From contig NC_045148.1 in NCBI RefSeq assembly GCF_008831285.2, positions 3,968,001 through 4,032,000 on the forward strand: a stretch of 64,000 nt of DNA, given 5' to 3'. A model generated the notes under the pieces. It saw nothing but the letters and a program-made list of their open reading frames with translations. It had not been told where the DNA came from and made no database searches. The first letter of the stretch is position 1. The number at the start of each line of letters is the position of its first letter. This document shows, in pieces, positions 21,011 to 33,366 of the stretch. Source of the stretch: Nymphaea colorata. Taxonomy: Eukaryota > Streptophyta > Magnoliopsida > Nymphaeales > Nymphaeaceae. The position numbers and the translations under genes are program-made.

Positions 21011-21482
21011 TCATGAAGTAATTGTCAGCTCTTTTTTTAAAAAAAATTAGCTAGCGTTCAGTTGCTGTCCTCCTTTTAAGTTCATGAGTGAGTAAAATGC
21101 GTCTTTATGTTCCAGATGCATCTTATGTCCTCCCTTTTGGTCCCCTTATCCTTAATACCTATACTGCTAGTCATTCCTCATTCTGGTCTGTCTGTTCATC
21201 AGATAATGTTCATATGGTTAGTTAACCAATGACCACTTCAAAATCTTCAATTTCTTGCCACAAGCTGACAAGATCTGGTCATATGAAGAAGCTTTGTGAC
21301 TATAGTTCCAACTGACATCAGCGACTTTTCAACTAGACCAAAAAAAAAGATCAATTTTCTGTTGGCTATGGGCTCATGGCCATGTCGTCGCGTGTTTTCT
21401 TAAGCAACCGGCAGACCTTGCCGACCTAATCAGTGAAGCGATCGTGGTTGATAGCCTATTACTCTTGTTTGCCAAGCCGGAC

Positions 21483-21765
21483 TTCATGAACAAGTGAAAA
21501 GAAAAATAATGCACAAGACAGGTCGGAACTCACGAAAATGAGTTTTTGTTTTAAAAGCTAAACATATAAGGCATATATATATATATATATATATGTGTAT
21601 AAATTAATTAAGCATGCATATGCATTAGCATATCTCCAAGAGGGTTGGTACAACAGTCGGAATAGGGGCTGGTAGGACCTCATGAAGAGATTAAAAGAAA
21701 AATAATACACAAGACAGGTCGGAACTCACGAAAATGGGGTTTTGTTTTAAAAGCTAAAAATATAA

Positions 21766-21813
<48 letters not shown>

Positions 21814-21898
21814 GTGTGTATAAATTAATTCAAGCATGTATATGAATTAGCATATCTCCAAGAGGGTTGGTGCAACAGTCGAAGTGGAGGCTGGTAGA
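21483..21898 (+). repeat. Tandem duplication of about 195 bp with internal (AT)n
   Basis: 21483-21676 and 21677-21898 share GACAGGTCGGAACTCACGAA, an (AT)n run, and TATCTCCAAGAGGGTTGG. The second copy has a longer (AT)n (21769-21811 against 21572-21594), which accounts for most of its extra length. Confidence 0.9.
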
Positions 21899-23741
21899 TG
21901 GTCCGCTTTCGTGTGGTGTTAACCTTCTATATTGCCAAAGTAAGGTGAGAGGGCACCAATATGAAAATAGTGTATAGTGGGGTGGGCACATACCCCGAGG
22001 CATCATAAAGCAACCCTAAGCCCATATGTATATGAAGGTGCAAGTCTTTTCTTGATACCTTCTTTCTTGTGATTACATTTTTGTGCATAACCAGTTGAAC
22101 GTTTGTCCTATGTCAAAAGGATGCGACAAACGTGCAATGGAAATGGAACTCTATTTTCTATAACAAGTTTTCCATCAAACCACTGGCCAAGTTACATATG
22201 GGTTGGTGAGGTCTACACAACAACTCCTCAATGTTTCTTCATTTTTCATATTAACATCTTCAAATGTTTGCTCTCTTATCCATATGAGTGCTCCATTGGA
22301 TATGAAAATATGTGAATGAGTGTCATTCAAAAATGTTTTTGGATCTGGCACTGCATCAGCAATCTTAGAATTGAGTCTAAATTCTGGTTGATCCAACTGT
22401 TAGAAAAGCCTAACTAACCGAACCATTATGGCTAGTTAGCCAAACTAGGGATGCCAACAAATCGTATGCAAATCGGCTATTTTTTATGGATGTTCACATA
22501 TTTGGATTTGAATTCGAATTCAAATATGAAAAGAAAAAGTCTATACCATTGCTTACCCTCCATCTAACAGGCCGTTAAACGGAATCCGATCTGTTTTTTA
22601 TCTAATCATCATCAACATCATCAATGTTAGATAAACCCAAATGATCCACTAACTCATGAATTAAATCGGATTAAGAATGGCTAAAAAACTTATTTTATAT
22701 TTCAAAACAAACAAAATTGAAAAAACTAAAAAGCAAAAATTAACAATGAAGTAGAAAAGAAAAAAAAAACACATTACGGAAGCAAAAACGTGGAAAAGGC
22801 GACTGATTTGGGTATGAGAAATTATAAAAGAAGCAGGGAAGGTTAATAAATTGTTTATGATCCAACGGAGATATTTTACAAACTTTTCTTCTTCAATTGC
22901 ATAAATGGTGCTATTAGATCCTAAAATAAGAACCACTAGGCAATTTAGTGCATCACGATGGATTGCAAAAGGATCATAACCATAAGCCTATTTCATATGA
23001 TTGTCAAACTTAAAAAAGCCATCAACGTCAAATGAGAGGAAAATAAGGCCCGTTTAATTGCTGGAGCGCTCTCTCTCTTTTTCTTTTTTTCTTGGCTGCG
23101 GCGTCATCCTCCTTCTACTACTGCAGTTGGGTGATGGTGTCGTTTCGTCCTTCCACTCTCTTTCCACCCATCTTATTCGTTTAGTGTGAGTTGTATTGTA
23201 TATTTTATCTTTTTGTTTCTTTCTTTGCGATTTGTTTTATAATTAAGGGACTTTTTGTGTGCAAATTTTTATAATTAGAGACTTTATCCTTGATATATAT
23301 TTTCATTTTAATCTCTCTCCCCAAAAAAGAATGGTCTCTCCCCAAAAAAGAATGGCTTTGGCAAAGTAACGATAGGAGGGAGAGGAAGAAAGTGCGCTTC
23401 CTGTTGAGGGCAAAAAACAGTAGACAAGAAAAGAAAGAACTTATTTATTCTCTCTCTTCCATCTGCAGGGCCGAGGGTGGGACAAAGAGAGGGTCTGACG
23501 AGGCGAGGATTGACCAAAATCGAGAAGCAAAAATCACGCGGAAATGGAGGTGGCTGATGATTTAGACCAAAAAAGTTGGTGGGACTTGAGGCGGCTGTCG
23601 TGCTGTTGTAACGCTTTAGCGAACTAAGGAGAGGCAAACCTGAAAGGCGAAAGGAAGCCGAAGTCCGACTGTCCAACTTTCGAAGAAGAAACAGTAAAAA
23701 ACCCTTGAGGTTTGAAGTTAGAAGGCGGACTGTAATTTTGC
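21899..23741. other. Intergenic, no gene recognised
   Basis: Short frames only. The segment 23288-23360 carries a duplicated CTCTCCCCAAAAAAGAATGG, an approximately 20-bp direct repeat. Its right part becomes CT-rich and more GC-rich. Confidence 0.5.
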
Positions 23742-23822
23742 AAGGGGCAAAGTGCGAAATCGCCCGATTCTTTTCAGACTTGACTAATTGTGCATTAAAT
23801 CGGGCGATTTTTTACGCCCCTT
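23742..23822. repeat. Short hairpin element
   Basis: AAGGGGC...AATCGCCCGATT and the complementary AATCGGGCGATT...GCCCCTT form an 81-bp imperfect palindrome with arms of about 28 bp. It could be a tiny MITE or a structured transcribed element. Confidence 0.7.
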
Positions 23823-25329
23823 GAATCGGCCTTTGAATCAGATCCGTCGATTTGGATGGCCGTTTTAGGTTGATTTTAACAAACATTGGTCATCATTTTT
23901 CTTATCATCATCGTCATCATCCCCCACATAATTCTGGACGCCATAGGTGAGCGTGGGAATGGAGAAAAATAGAAGGACGGCCGTCGTCTGGCCGACAGAT
24001 TCGGCAGCCGCCGACGGGTCCTTGTGGTTAGAGGGCGGCCGGCGGCCGCAGCAAGCCAACACACACACAACGCAACAGTCCTCCCCCAACCAACCGGAAA
24101 TTTAAGGCGCCTTACCGTACTTTTCTCCTACTCTCATCCGAGGGCTGCTTGGTCGGCGCCTCGCTGGCCCCAAATGTCGTTCCCTTCTTGAACAAGCAAA
24201 CAATAATAATAATAATGATAATTGCCAACAGTCTTGTCTTCACAAACAGGCCCTTCATGTTTTTTAAATTTTAAATTGCAGCTACTCTTCGCTCCAGCCA
24301 CTGCATGTGCCGGTCAAAAGAAATAGTGTTGTTGCCTTTGAATGTTTTGAATAATTGCCTCACAAAGTCTTATTGAATTGAGGTTCAGCTTCAACAAGAG
24401 AATAGTAATAAAGTAGCAGTAAGGAAAGATTCTCAATTGGGAGATGTCAGCAAAACGGAGAGAGGGAGAGGGAGAGAGATTTGAAGATACGGTCTTAGCC
24501 ACAGCGATGGCGGCTAGTGGAGGTGGAGCCCACTGAAAAAGCAAGGGAAAAGGTCTCTTTCACCGGCGGTGGGTGACGTCAGCCCGACACTTCCCAACTG
24601 ACGCCCTCATCGACGTAAAAGTGAGCGCAGCAGCATCCACCTTTTCGCCCAGTCGGCTGCTTGTGCTCTTTCTCGGATTCAGATTCAGTTGTTCATCTAA
24701 AGGTCAATCTTAGTCATATTTGCATGGGAAATTTATCCAATACACTGACATCCATGCGAATTCCACTACAAAAAGATTTTGAGGCATCTCTGATGCTAAC
24801 GCCAGTGAAAATGTTCAATGGTGCTGCCAAAAGGCGCACCACAAGTGTGGATGCTATAATTATTTTTTCCTGCGCTTTGTTTCTCGTGCCTATGAAGATG
24901 GTATCAATAGTTCTTGCTTGAAGAGCGCTATTGATAACATTAGTAAATCTGTTTGCGTCAGTTAAAGTGGCAGTTCCAGTGTTCCAGATACATCAATCTC
25001 TCAATTATAGCGCTACCAATTTTTTATTAATGTACATGTATGAAAAAAGAAAACGTGTGTAGGAAATATAGTCAAGGGTGCCAAGGAAATCTACTGTGGA
25101 ATTTGTGAACAATGGCTCATTTGTTGTGGCTCTCCAAATTTCCACCAACACATATCGTTCTTGCAAATGACGAGCATGCACTTACCTGTAACCTAACGTC
25201 ACTTATAACTGGAACAAGATTCAAAAAATAGATTCTTCTGAAAGATTTTCTACCAGCAGAAGCTGATGAGTAAGCTTGCTAGCAGGGCACAAGATCCCTA
25301 CCCCATCCCGCGGCATGTCGTGGTAAACC
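23823..25329. other. Intergenic, mixed GC-rich and AT-rich, possibly promoter sequence
   Basis: GC-rich patches at 23960-24160 and 24470-24660 contain ACGT cores (GTGACGTCA near 24574 and CGACGTAA near 24610). No coding region is supported. It lies upstream of the putative transcription unit at 25330. Confidence 0.4.
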
Positions 25330-26366
25330 ACGGACAGTCGCCAGCAGAACACCTCTCTCCAAATCCTCGAACTCCCGACGAAACCCTAATTTGCTCTCAA
25401 ACAATTTTTATTTCTTCCCTCTCAGAGATCTCTTTCATGCACCCCTTTCCTTTCCCTCTCAAAGAATCTCTGCTCGCTCTTCCTTTTCCTTTCCAAGAAT
25501 TTCCTCTCATTGTGCTTGCCTACTCCTTGCACATATCACATGTAATTTTTTTTACTGTACAGCTTGTGAAATGCTTATGATCTCCCTTGCAGCCCCTTCT
25601 CCTGCGTCTCCCCTCTTCTTCTTCAACTGAAATCGAGGGTGGTTGCCCTCTTCTTGGCAGGTATGCATTCTCTTCCTCACTCTCTCTTTCTTTCACTCTC
25701 AATACCCTAGTTTATGTGTCGTTTGTGGCCACATGATTCCATTTTCTTTGTTTATGTCTCTGCATATATCTCTCTGATTTGCATCCCTATTTGTGTAGCT
25801 CTAATCGGTGGTGGTTGTCTTTGATCTAAGCCCAGGGAGAGGTGGTTGCTGAACGGCTTTGGTAAAAAGGTGGGGAGGTGTGATGTGAGCCAGGGAAGAA
25901 GAAACTGCTAACCAATAGTTTCCATAGAGGCCTTGGCCAACTCCTGCTGAGTTCCTTCGAGATTGGAGTGCAACAACAGTGAATGTAAGATTTTGCTTGC
26001 CAAACCTTTCGTTCTATGATGATTGCTAGTTCTACAAGTCAGTTCTCTCAAGTTGTTGACAGCAACTTTGTGTTAATTTTCATTTCTGCTATTATCTTGA
26101 TGAGAGAAACACTTTCTTGACATTGAATTCCTTTCGATGGAGAAGAGATAATTTAGAATTAAAGTTCAGACATGCTTTGCTATTCATCCCATTCAGTTTT
26201 TCTACATCGTGTTCACAGTTCATTTGTCTATGTGTGGTGGCCACTTGCAGGTCTAAATGCTATGCATGCAAATAGGTTGAACTTGAAAAAGCTGAAACTT
26301 GGGGTCTGGAAAGAATAAGATCTGCTCTTGAAGTTTCTTCAATGGCCCTGCAAGGAGTAGTAGTTT
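25330..26366 (+). other. Putative spliced plus-strand transcription unit, product unknown
   Basis: The region 25370-25660 looks like a plant 5' leader: GAAACCCTAATTTGC, pyrimidine-rich, ending in a donor CTTGGCAG/GTATGC at 25661. Other splice-like sites are an acceptor ending 25798 and a donor GAAT/GTAAGA near 25985. An acceptor at about 26273 precedes an open frame reading VELEKAETWGLERIRSALEV and then MALQGVVV before a stop. The protein is too short to place. It could be a decayed gene start, a short gene or a non-coding RNA. Confidence 0.35.
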
Positions 26367-27947
26367 GAGCAACGTAGCTTACAAAGTATTTAGATTCCTC
26401 ATGACCGCTGGTAGTTCACCCTATACAAGGGCTTTTACATGTTGTCTTTACTAAAACACATAAGCATCTTGTAATAGTATTACAATGTCCAATCACATCA
26501 GCACTATCTCACAAGAAGTTTATTAGAGCATTCATCCACACGGTTTACAACTGAATGAAACAAGAAAGAACAAATCAGAGCAATCAATAGATCATGTGTA
26601 GTGTAGATGACAATAAGTTTTAACCAAGTTAGCAAGTAAATTCATAAACTAATAAGTCATGGGCTGACTTTTTCAAGCTTTATTTAGCCCTTGTAGTGCC
26701 GAGAGTTTCCCAAGCCTTCGACCAGTCTTTGCTCAATCTTAATGTAGCGGAAGTATTCATCAATCTTTTTGGACCATGGACTAGATGAAGAGTGCTAAAC
26801 ACTTGACATACATCACTTGGGATTATCTCACAGTAGGCCGTCGCCAAGCAGTGGCCATGAGGCCTGCCAGAACCCTACTATTCCTCCAAGTGTCTTTCTA
26901 CTTCCATACAAAATCTGGCTTAGGAAGACTTCCTTTTAGAGGAAGTCCCCAGTTGAAGTCAGTTGCCGACTAGACATCATTAAGCAAGGCGGCCAACTAT
27001 CACCCTACTCGACGATGAGCTTTCACTTGCTTGCCCCCGCGTGACTCTACATAGTTTTGATCGCAGCATATGCATCCATCGAAGGAATTATCCCTAACCC
27101 ACATGCACCCCCGTTGCACATCCAAATGCTATGCGTGAGAAATTTATTGGTGGACTTGCACTTTTCAAAGGAACTGATGACTGTGATGCACTTATGCGCA
27201 TTGTTTTTGCACCACCACACTGCACATTCCAAGTGCATTCCTTTTTACTTGACTTAGCATTTGATTGGATCCCACTTACTTCCTGACCAATGCCCAAGTT
27301 GGCCAAGCAGCATCTCATACTACTGGCCCAGGCCAGACATAGTCGGTCCGCAACATTCTCCCACCACCAAATCATCAATGTCCTTAGTGACCTACTCTAG
27401 GCGAGACAAAATCTGCAGCCATCCCCTCCATTTCATTCAATTGAGCCAACATCCGTTTGATTGACGCACCCCTCATGTCTCGGCTACCTACCTATCTGAT
27501 GTATAGTCTCTAGTCCATCTTTAGTCATTCCCACTTTTCTATCACTTTTAGCATTTTACCTTAATAAAGTCCAGAACATATTCAATGACTACTAAGTATC
27601 AAATTTCCAAGATATGTTACCAACCAGTACTCAACATACTCACTTCCTCGAGCCATGTCAACACTAAGGCCCTTGTCTTCCTGGACAATCCCTTTTCACG
27701 TTGGGCCTCTCACCCTATCTGCCTCAGTGAGTGGCTCATCCTTGGCCTTTTGCTCTTGACACCCAAATACCATCTTGAAAACCCGTGATCTCCATCTAGC
27801 CAACACCATCGAGGTCACTTAAACCAGTGTCCGACAAACATACCTAAACTATGTGGTACCAACAACAAGCCAACATTTTTCAAAACAATTTGTTGATTGT
27901 GTCTTTGCATCATTCTCATCTTTCAAGTTCTTTCTGAGAAATCGTTC
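26367..27947. other. Unassigned sequence beside gypsy copy 2
   Basis: No clear reading frame. By position, the part next to the LTR at 27963 should be gag/leader sequence of the second gypsy copy on the minus strand, but coding similarity is not visible. Confidence 0.35.
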
Positions 27948-27962
27948 TGCTCTAATACGAGT
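27948..27962 (-). other. Degenerate primer-binding site of gypsy copy 2
   Basis: The minus strand reads CTCGTATTAGAGCA next to the LTR, a mutated form of TGGTATCAGAGC. Confidence 0.55.
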
Positions 27963-29258
27963 TGTCACAGGATCACTTTTTTTGGCACGTGTAGCCTGGT
28001 GATAGCTCCTTCGCCATAATCTTAGAGGGGCTCAAGAGTGTGCGGATAAATTGACAATAGCGAGTATGCGGATAACTTGACAATAGCGAGTATGCTCAAA
28101 AATCAAATATTGCAAGGAAATGGATGGGTGATCATGCAATAGGCATATATTGCATTACAAGGCGATGTAAGCAAAGAGATTTGGAAAGAAATCTCAAGTT
28201 TACTTACATAGGATGGCTGATGCCCCTTATAATGATTCAAATGCTGAACACCATAAACATAAAATCTTCAACATGCACTAGGGCCGATAGGAATGTGCTT
28301 TGTTACTAGTAGGGCTGAACACGAGCCGACTCGAGCCCGAGCTCGGTCAGCTCGAACTCGACTCGACTAAGTAAGACATGAGCTCGACTCAACTATCCTA
28401 GCTCGAACTCGACTCGATAGTCAATTGTCGAAGCTCGTTTACTTGAGTCATCCATACTTGTTGAGCTCGAGCTCGACCGTGAGCTCGACTAAGGCTCGGA
28501 TACGTGAAGCTCGATATTACTCATATCCTTATCGAGCTCGTTTAAGGCTCGATTAACATACCCTTTCGATGAAACTACATTTGGAATATTTTTTATTTCT
28601 TCCATCTGATAGAAACAGAAATTATAAAACCAGACGCACAATATGACTGAGCTTAATAAAATATAAATAATAGAATCATCTTCAAGCCATATAATATGAA
28701 AATAAAGAATGTGAAGATATCATAATCAACTTGTAACAACATAATTAACCAAGCTATAGTTATCATACAAATGAAGATAATCCTTGCTGCAGGAAAGATG
28801 CCGAAGAGACAAATGGTGGATCACTTCTTCGTAGAGCATGGAAGCAATCAACCTGAAACAAAGTAAAAAAAAAGCATTAGGGGAGGAGAAAAAACATTGC
28901 AAAGGTATTATGAGCATTTAATATGAAAAAGCAAAATTTATGGCACAATCAGAATCTCACGATTCCAAAAAACATACCTGAAGCACGCAGGTGCCATACC
29001 CTTTCAGCACCCTTTTGAGGGTATGTCGATTAACATACCCTTTTGAAGCAAGTGCCTAAACAGGAGCTTCATGACTCAAACGTATATTGTTTAGCACCAG
29101 TAACCGCATCCCACACCTACCCACACAAGAGATTAGCAACCATCTTTAGGTAATATCAAACACTTATATATTCAACCAACCTTGATAGTCTTGTCATCTC
29201 TTACTGGATCTTTGAGTAAAGTATAAAATATGGATGCACTTGTGAGATCAAAACCTAC

Positions 29259-29327
29259 CTGCTCTTCAGTCATTTGCAGAAAAGCAACAGCATAATACAG
29301 CAGCTCCTTAACATTTCCCTGAACAAC
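29259..29327 (-). pseudogene. Importin-9-like exon inside the hAT element (second of two)
   Basis: A 69-nt exon bounded by an acceptor TTTTCTCCAG and a donor CAG/GTAGGT, with an open frame containing NVKELLYYAVAFLQMTEEQ. The pattern YxxAFLQMTEEQ is characteristic of importin-9. The following conserved exon of that gene was not found, so only a fragment is present. The donor parent gene should lie elsewhere in the genome. Confidence 0.6.
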
Positions 29328-29444
29328 CTGGAGAAAACCATGACCCAAAAAACAAAAGACACTTACAATTTTAGACATGATTCAGCATGGCTTAGTGATA
29401 ACTGATCATTTGTACCAAAGTAGCAAAAGAATACAAACCATTAC

Positions 29445-29492
29445 CTTACTCAGCTTCCTATCACCAACAATAGTGAGAAAGAACTCAAACAA
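29445..29492 (-). pseudogene. Importin-9-like exon inside the hAT element (first of two)
   Basis: A 48-nt minus-strand exon encoding LFEFFLTIVGDRKLSK, bounded by an acceptor TTTTTCTGCAG and a donor GTAATG. It is followed in phase 0 by the exon at 29259-29327. The sequence resembles the HEAT-repeat region of plant importin-9 (IPO9/KPNB-type nuclear import receptor). Intact introns show that genomic DNA, not mRNA, was captured. Confidence 0.6.
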
Positions 29493-32400
29493 CTGCAGAA
29501 AAACGAACACCATAAGAAGGATATCAACTTTCAACAGTAAAAGGTAATAAAACTGGTCAAAATCAATTCACAATGTTCCATTTGTATGTGTTGCCTTGGG
29601 CAATGAAATGTAAGAAAATGTGTTTGGAAGATCGATGATAGAGCTAAAATGAAGTAAGAAAGATGTTAACCTCCAGGAATACCTTAAAGAGGCATTTACA
29701 TTTTGCTAGACCCGAAAATAAGATGTAGACACTTGGAAAATGGTACCCGTTCAACAAATCTAATTGTACATACCATAAAAAGTGGTGTTGATTGTATATA
29801 CAAGACCAATTTAGCTGTGGCTTATCTTGGAAATATTAGGAACAATAAAGTAAAAGGTTACTGTCTCACTAAAAAGATAGGCTACCAATTAGCAGAAATA
29901 AAGGCATTCCTTGGAGTAAAGGAAACTCACTATTGCTGCCGCATGTAATTAGTGAATATAAGTGGTTACAGATTTTGGTAAAACCAGCAAGAAACTTCAA
30001 TAAGTAGAAGATTAATCACTTACGTATTAAATAGGCACAAAGGACATTGAAATTACATCTGGAGTGCGTGGAATTGTAGCCAACCATTCATTGTATCCTT
30101 GGCCAGTATCTACACCTCCTTTTCTAATACATATGCTAACAACATGCTGCATGACATTGTTAGTCGTTAGACACAAAACCCTTAGTCATCATCAATAAGT
30201 TTTCTGCCAAATAGTTGATCAGATAGAAAGCTAAGTACCTCAGACTGAGAAAAATAGGATGAACGGCAGTCAATTAGCTATGTGGCTGGTCCTCTTGTGA
30301 CTGTAATGAAGCTCTCAATGCACAACTTGAACTTGTAGGTGTAGAAGTACTTCCCTTCCCTTTACTTGAGGCAGCCATACTATAACATAACAATAATAAT
30401 TAAACAAGCAAGTGACTTAAATATACTTGAAAAACATAAAACAACATTGATATAACAACAAGTCAACAACAATCGTAAGCTACATAGTGCATAACTTATA
30501 AGTTATAATCAAATTAATGAACACGTCTGAAAACTCGACAAGGGCATATGCAAAACCACATGTGTTCCGCATATGAAGCAAATGGAAGAGAATTTAACAG
30601 AAAGCCATACATGAAATCAAATGGAAGCAGACAAGGGAACATGTATGAAGCACAGGGGAATGAAGCCTAACAAAAAGGCACACATAACAGAACACGGCAT
30701 CAATAGGGAGCAGGTAGTCTATTTCAAGCATTGCAAGTTACAGTTTTCACAGAAAAAAGAAAACGAACATACCAGGGAGCAGGAAATCAAAGTTGAGAAC
30801 TAAATGTATCAAGAAAAGGGAAAAAGCTCAAAACACGACAATACAACATGAACAGGGAGTAGGAAATTCCGCAAGAGTGCGCCATCAATTTTGGGAAACT
30901 AGAGAAGAAGAAATCCTGCAACAATAAAGCAGATGGGAACCCTAAAATCAAAAGGGAACAAACAAACTAACAAAAGAAAAACCTGCCATCGGCATCGCCC
31001 ACTCGCAGTCCGTCTCCAGTCGTCGTCGTCACTAGTTGCCAGCTGTCGTCCATCCTCAACTGCCCTTCGTCGTCAGCTGCCCAAGCACCCGTTGGAAGAC
31101 CTATCGAAACTTGAGAGGAGCCCGGAACAGCTACAGGCGGAGAGCACACTGACGTAGGGTGGCAGGAGCACAGAGGCGCAGAGCACAGGGGGAGATTCGC
31201 CGGAGAAGAGAAGGAGAAGTCGGAGTCAGAGAGACCAAGAGGCGAGAGAGGGAGAGTCGGAGTCGGAGAGAAGGCCGAAGGGGAACGAAAAAAAGAAACC
31301 CTAGGGCTAGAAGGCTTAGAACGAAAAAAAGAAATTAAAAACCTAAACTTGTTTCCCGCCTCAGATAAAGTGAGACAGCTGAACCTGAACCGGTTTTTTA
31401 AAATCGGTATGTTAATCGAGCCGAGTCGAGCTTTAACGAGTCCACTAGAGTGAACTCGAGCTCGACTCGATTAGTTAAACGAGTTGACTCGTGAACTCGA
31501 GCTCGACTCGTTTAACTAATGAAGCAGCTCGTTTAACTTATGAGTCGAGCTTAAACGAGTCGAGTTCGAGTAGCTCGACTCGTTGTGCAGCCCTAGTTAC
31601 TAGTAAACAAAAGCATAAACCAAAACATCATATAAGCAAAAAGGAAATTAAGCAATACATTTAGACATAGGGGAAGAGGCTCCCCCTTCAAATCATGTGT
31701 TGTCCTCGGCACCAACTGTTGCATGGTTGTCTAAGACTTCCTCTAGGTGTCATTGCTTCAATCGGAAGGCTTACTCCCATGTCGGCTGCTCCTTGCACTC
31801 CCACTTCACTAAGTACTTCTTCTGCTCTCTAAGATAGTTGATTTTGTGCTGAAGAATCTACTCCATCTTTTGGTCCGCCACTCGCTTGGTTGATGATGGC
31901 GCTCTTTGTAGGATTGGCTCCCGCTACGGCATGCTTCTCTCCACATCTCCTCCATTGGCATGGAAAGACTTCAGGTTGAAGATATGGAACACCAGATGTA
32001 CTTTGAAGTCTGATGGTGGATCTAACTTGTACGTCAACTTCCTAAACTTCTTGATTATTGTGAAGGCTCCTTCATACTTTTGTATTAGGACACGGTGTCT
32101 CCAACGAAAGATTTGTGTACGATTTGGGTACAGCTTCACGAGGACCTGGTCTTCGATTCTAAACTTTGTAGGTCATCGCATCTTGTCAGCTCACATGTTC
32201 ATCTTCTTAGCCGATTTGTGCAAGAATATTTTAGTTAACTCTGTCTGCTCTTGCCAGTCTTTGACAAACTGGTAGGCGAAGGTTTCCCTTTCATTCTCTT
32301 GGGCAATAACAAGGGTGTGTGGCATCAACGGCTATTGTCCATTGACTATCTCAAACAGACTATACCCCAAAGACTCACTTATCTGTAAGTTGTAGCAGAA

Positions 32401-32554
32401 TTGGGCTACGTTTAGCAATTTCACCCAATTTTTTTGATTTGCACTCACATAGTGCCTTAAGTATTGCTCCAATAAGGCATTGATGTGCTCGGCTAGCCGT
32501 CTGTCTGTGGGTGGAAGCTTGTTAAAAACAACATGTTTGAGGCCAGCAATCAAA

Positions 32555-32589
32555 ATACTTCATGCCCCAATACTTTGGGCATGAAGTAT
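32555..32589. repeat. Small hairpin in the gypsy integrase
   Basis: ATACTTCATGCCC and GGGCATGAAGTAT form a 13-bp perfect stem with a 9-nt loop, and a direct repeat follows. It is a local flipped duplication within the integrase reading frame. Confidence 0.8.
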
Positions 32590-32694
32590 TGGGGCATGAC
32601 ATCACGGTCACTTACAATGTTTTTGGGCACGCCCCAATACTTCACTATATTTTTATGTACATCTCCGCCATCTTTTCTGCAGGGTACTCCTTTG

Positions 32695-33315
32695 GGTAGC
32701 ATTTGATGCATTGGAAATGTACTGTTCAACTGGAAAAATAATTCAAATTTTTTAAAAAACTTCCTTCCCATCAAACAAGGAAAGGAAAAAATGATTGTTG
32801 AACCCATTTTCGGAAATTTTTTTCCAGAATTTTTTGTCCGCTTGAGAGGTGGAAAAAAATTTCTAGAAATTTTTTTTGCCCTTTGGGGCTTCTCCTCGCG
32901 TCTCTCTCCTCATCTTGCTCTTCTCATCCTCTGCAACTGCCTCACCCTGCTCGTCCTTCGCTGCTGCCTCACCCTGTTGCTTCCTCAACCCACATCGCAG
33001 CGTCAACACCACTGTCCATTTTCCTGCTCACGTCTTTCTCATTCTGTTGAAAGGAGTCTCGCTCAAAACCCTCTCACTCTCTCACTCGAAACCCTCGCTC
33101 AAAACCCTCTCACTCTCTCACTCGAAAACTCGCTCAAAACCGTCACGTCTTTTTTTCACCCAACCTGCCTTCATCACGCCTTTCCCCTTCTCTCCTTGCT
33201 GCTACCTAAGACGCATCCGTCGCCAACATAGCGTTCTTCCTCCTACACAACATTCTCACCAGCAGCTTGATTTGGGCATCTCCTCAACAGCGTAGCATCC
33301 AGCAAGGGTGAAAGG

Positions 33316-33366
<51 letters not shown>

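Larger units (their letters stand above)
28310..31595 (-). mobile_element. hAT-superfamily element with captured gene sequence
   Basis: A 3,286-bp element begins TAGGGCTG and ends CAGCCCTA, with the perfect 8-bp target-site duplication GTTACTAG (28302-28309, 31596-31603), the hAT signature. Both ends (about 28310-28560 and 31390-31595) are dense in GAGCTCGA and CTCGACTCG motifs, like the subterminal transposase-binding arrays of hAT elements. The interior has no recognisable transposase. On the minus strand it has a leader-like region (31330-30940, AAACCCTAGGG context reversed), a possible first coding exon starting MAASSKGKGSTSTPTSSS (ATG near 30376), an exon-like stretch GGVDTGQGYNEWLATIPRTP near 30070-30150, and two importin-9-like exons. 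The element is non-autonomous and probably carries host gene pieces. Confidence 0.85.
27963..31677 (-). mobile_element. Gypsy LTR, copy 2, split by a hAT-like element
   Basis: Two pieces, 27963-28309 and 31596-31677, together match the LTR at 1057-1445. The interruption at 28310-31595 is flanked by a perfect 8-bp duplication. A polypurine tract (GAAGGGGGAGCC on the minus strand) lies at 31678-31694. Confidence 0.8.
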
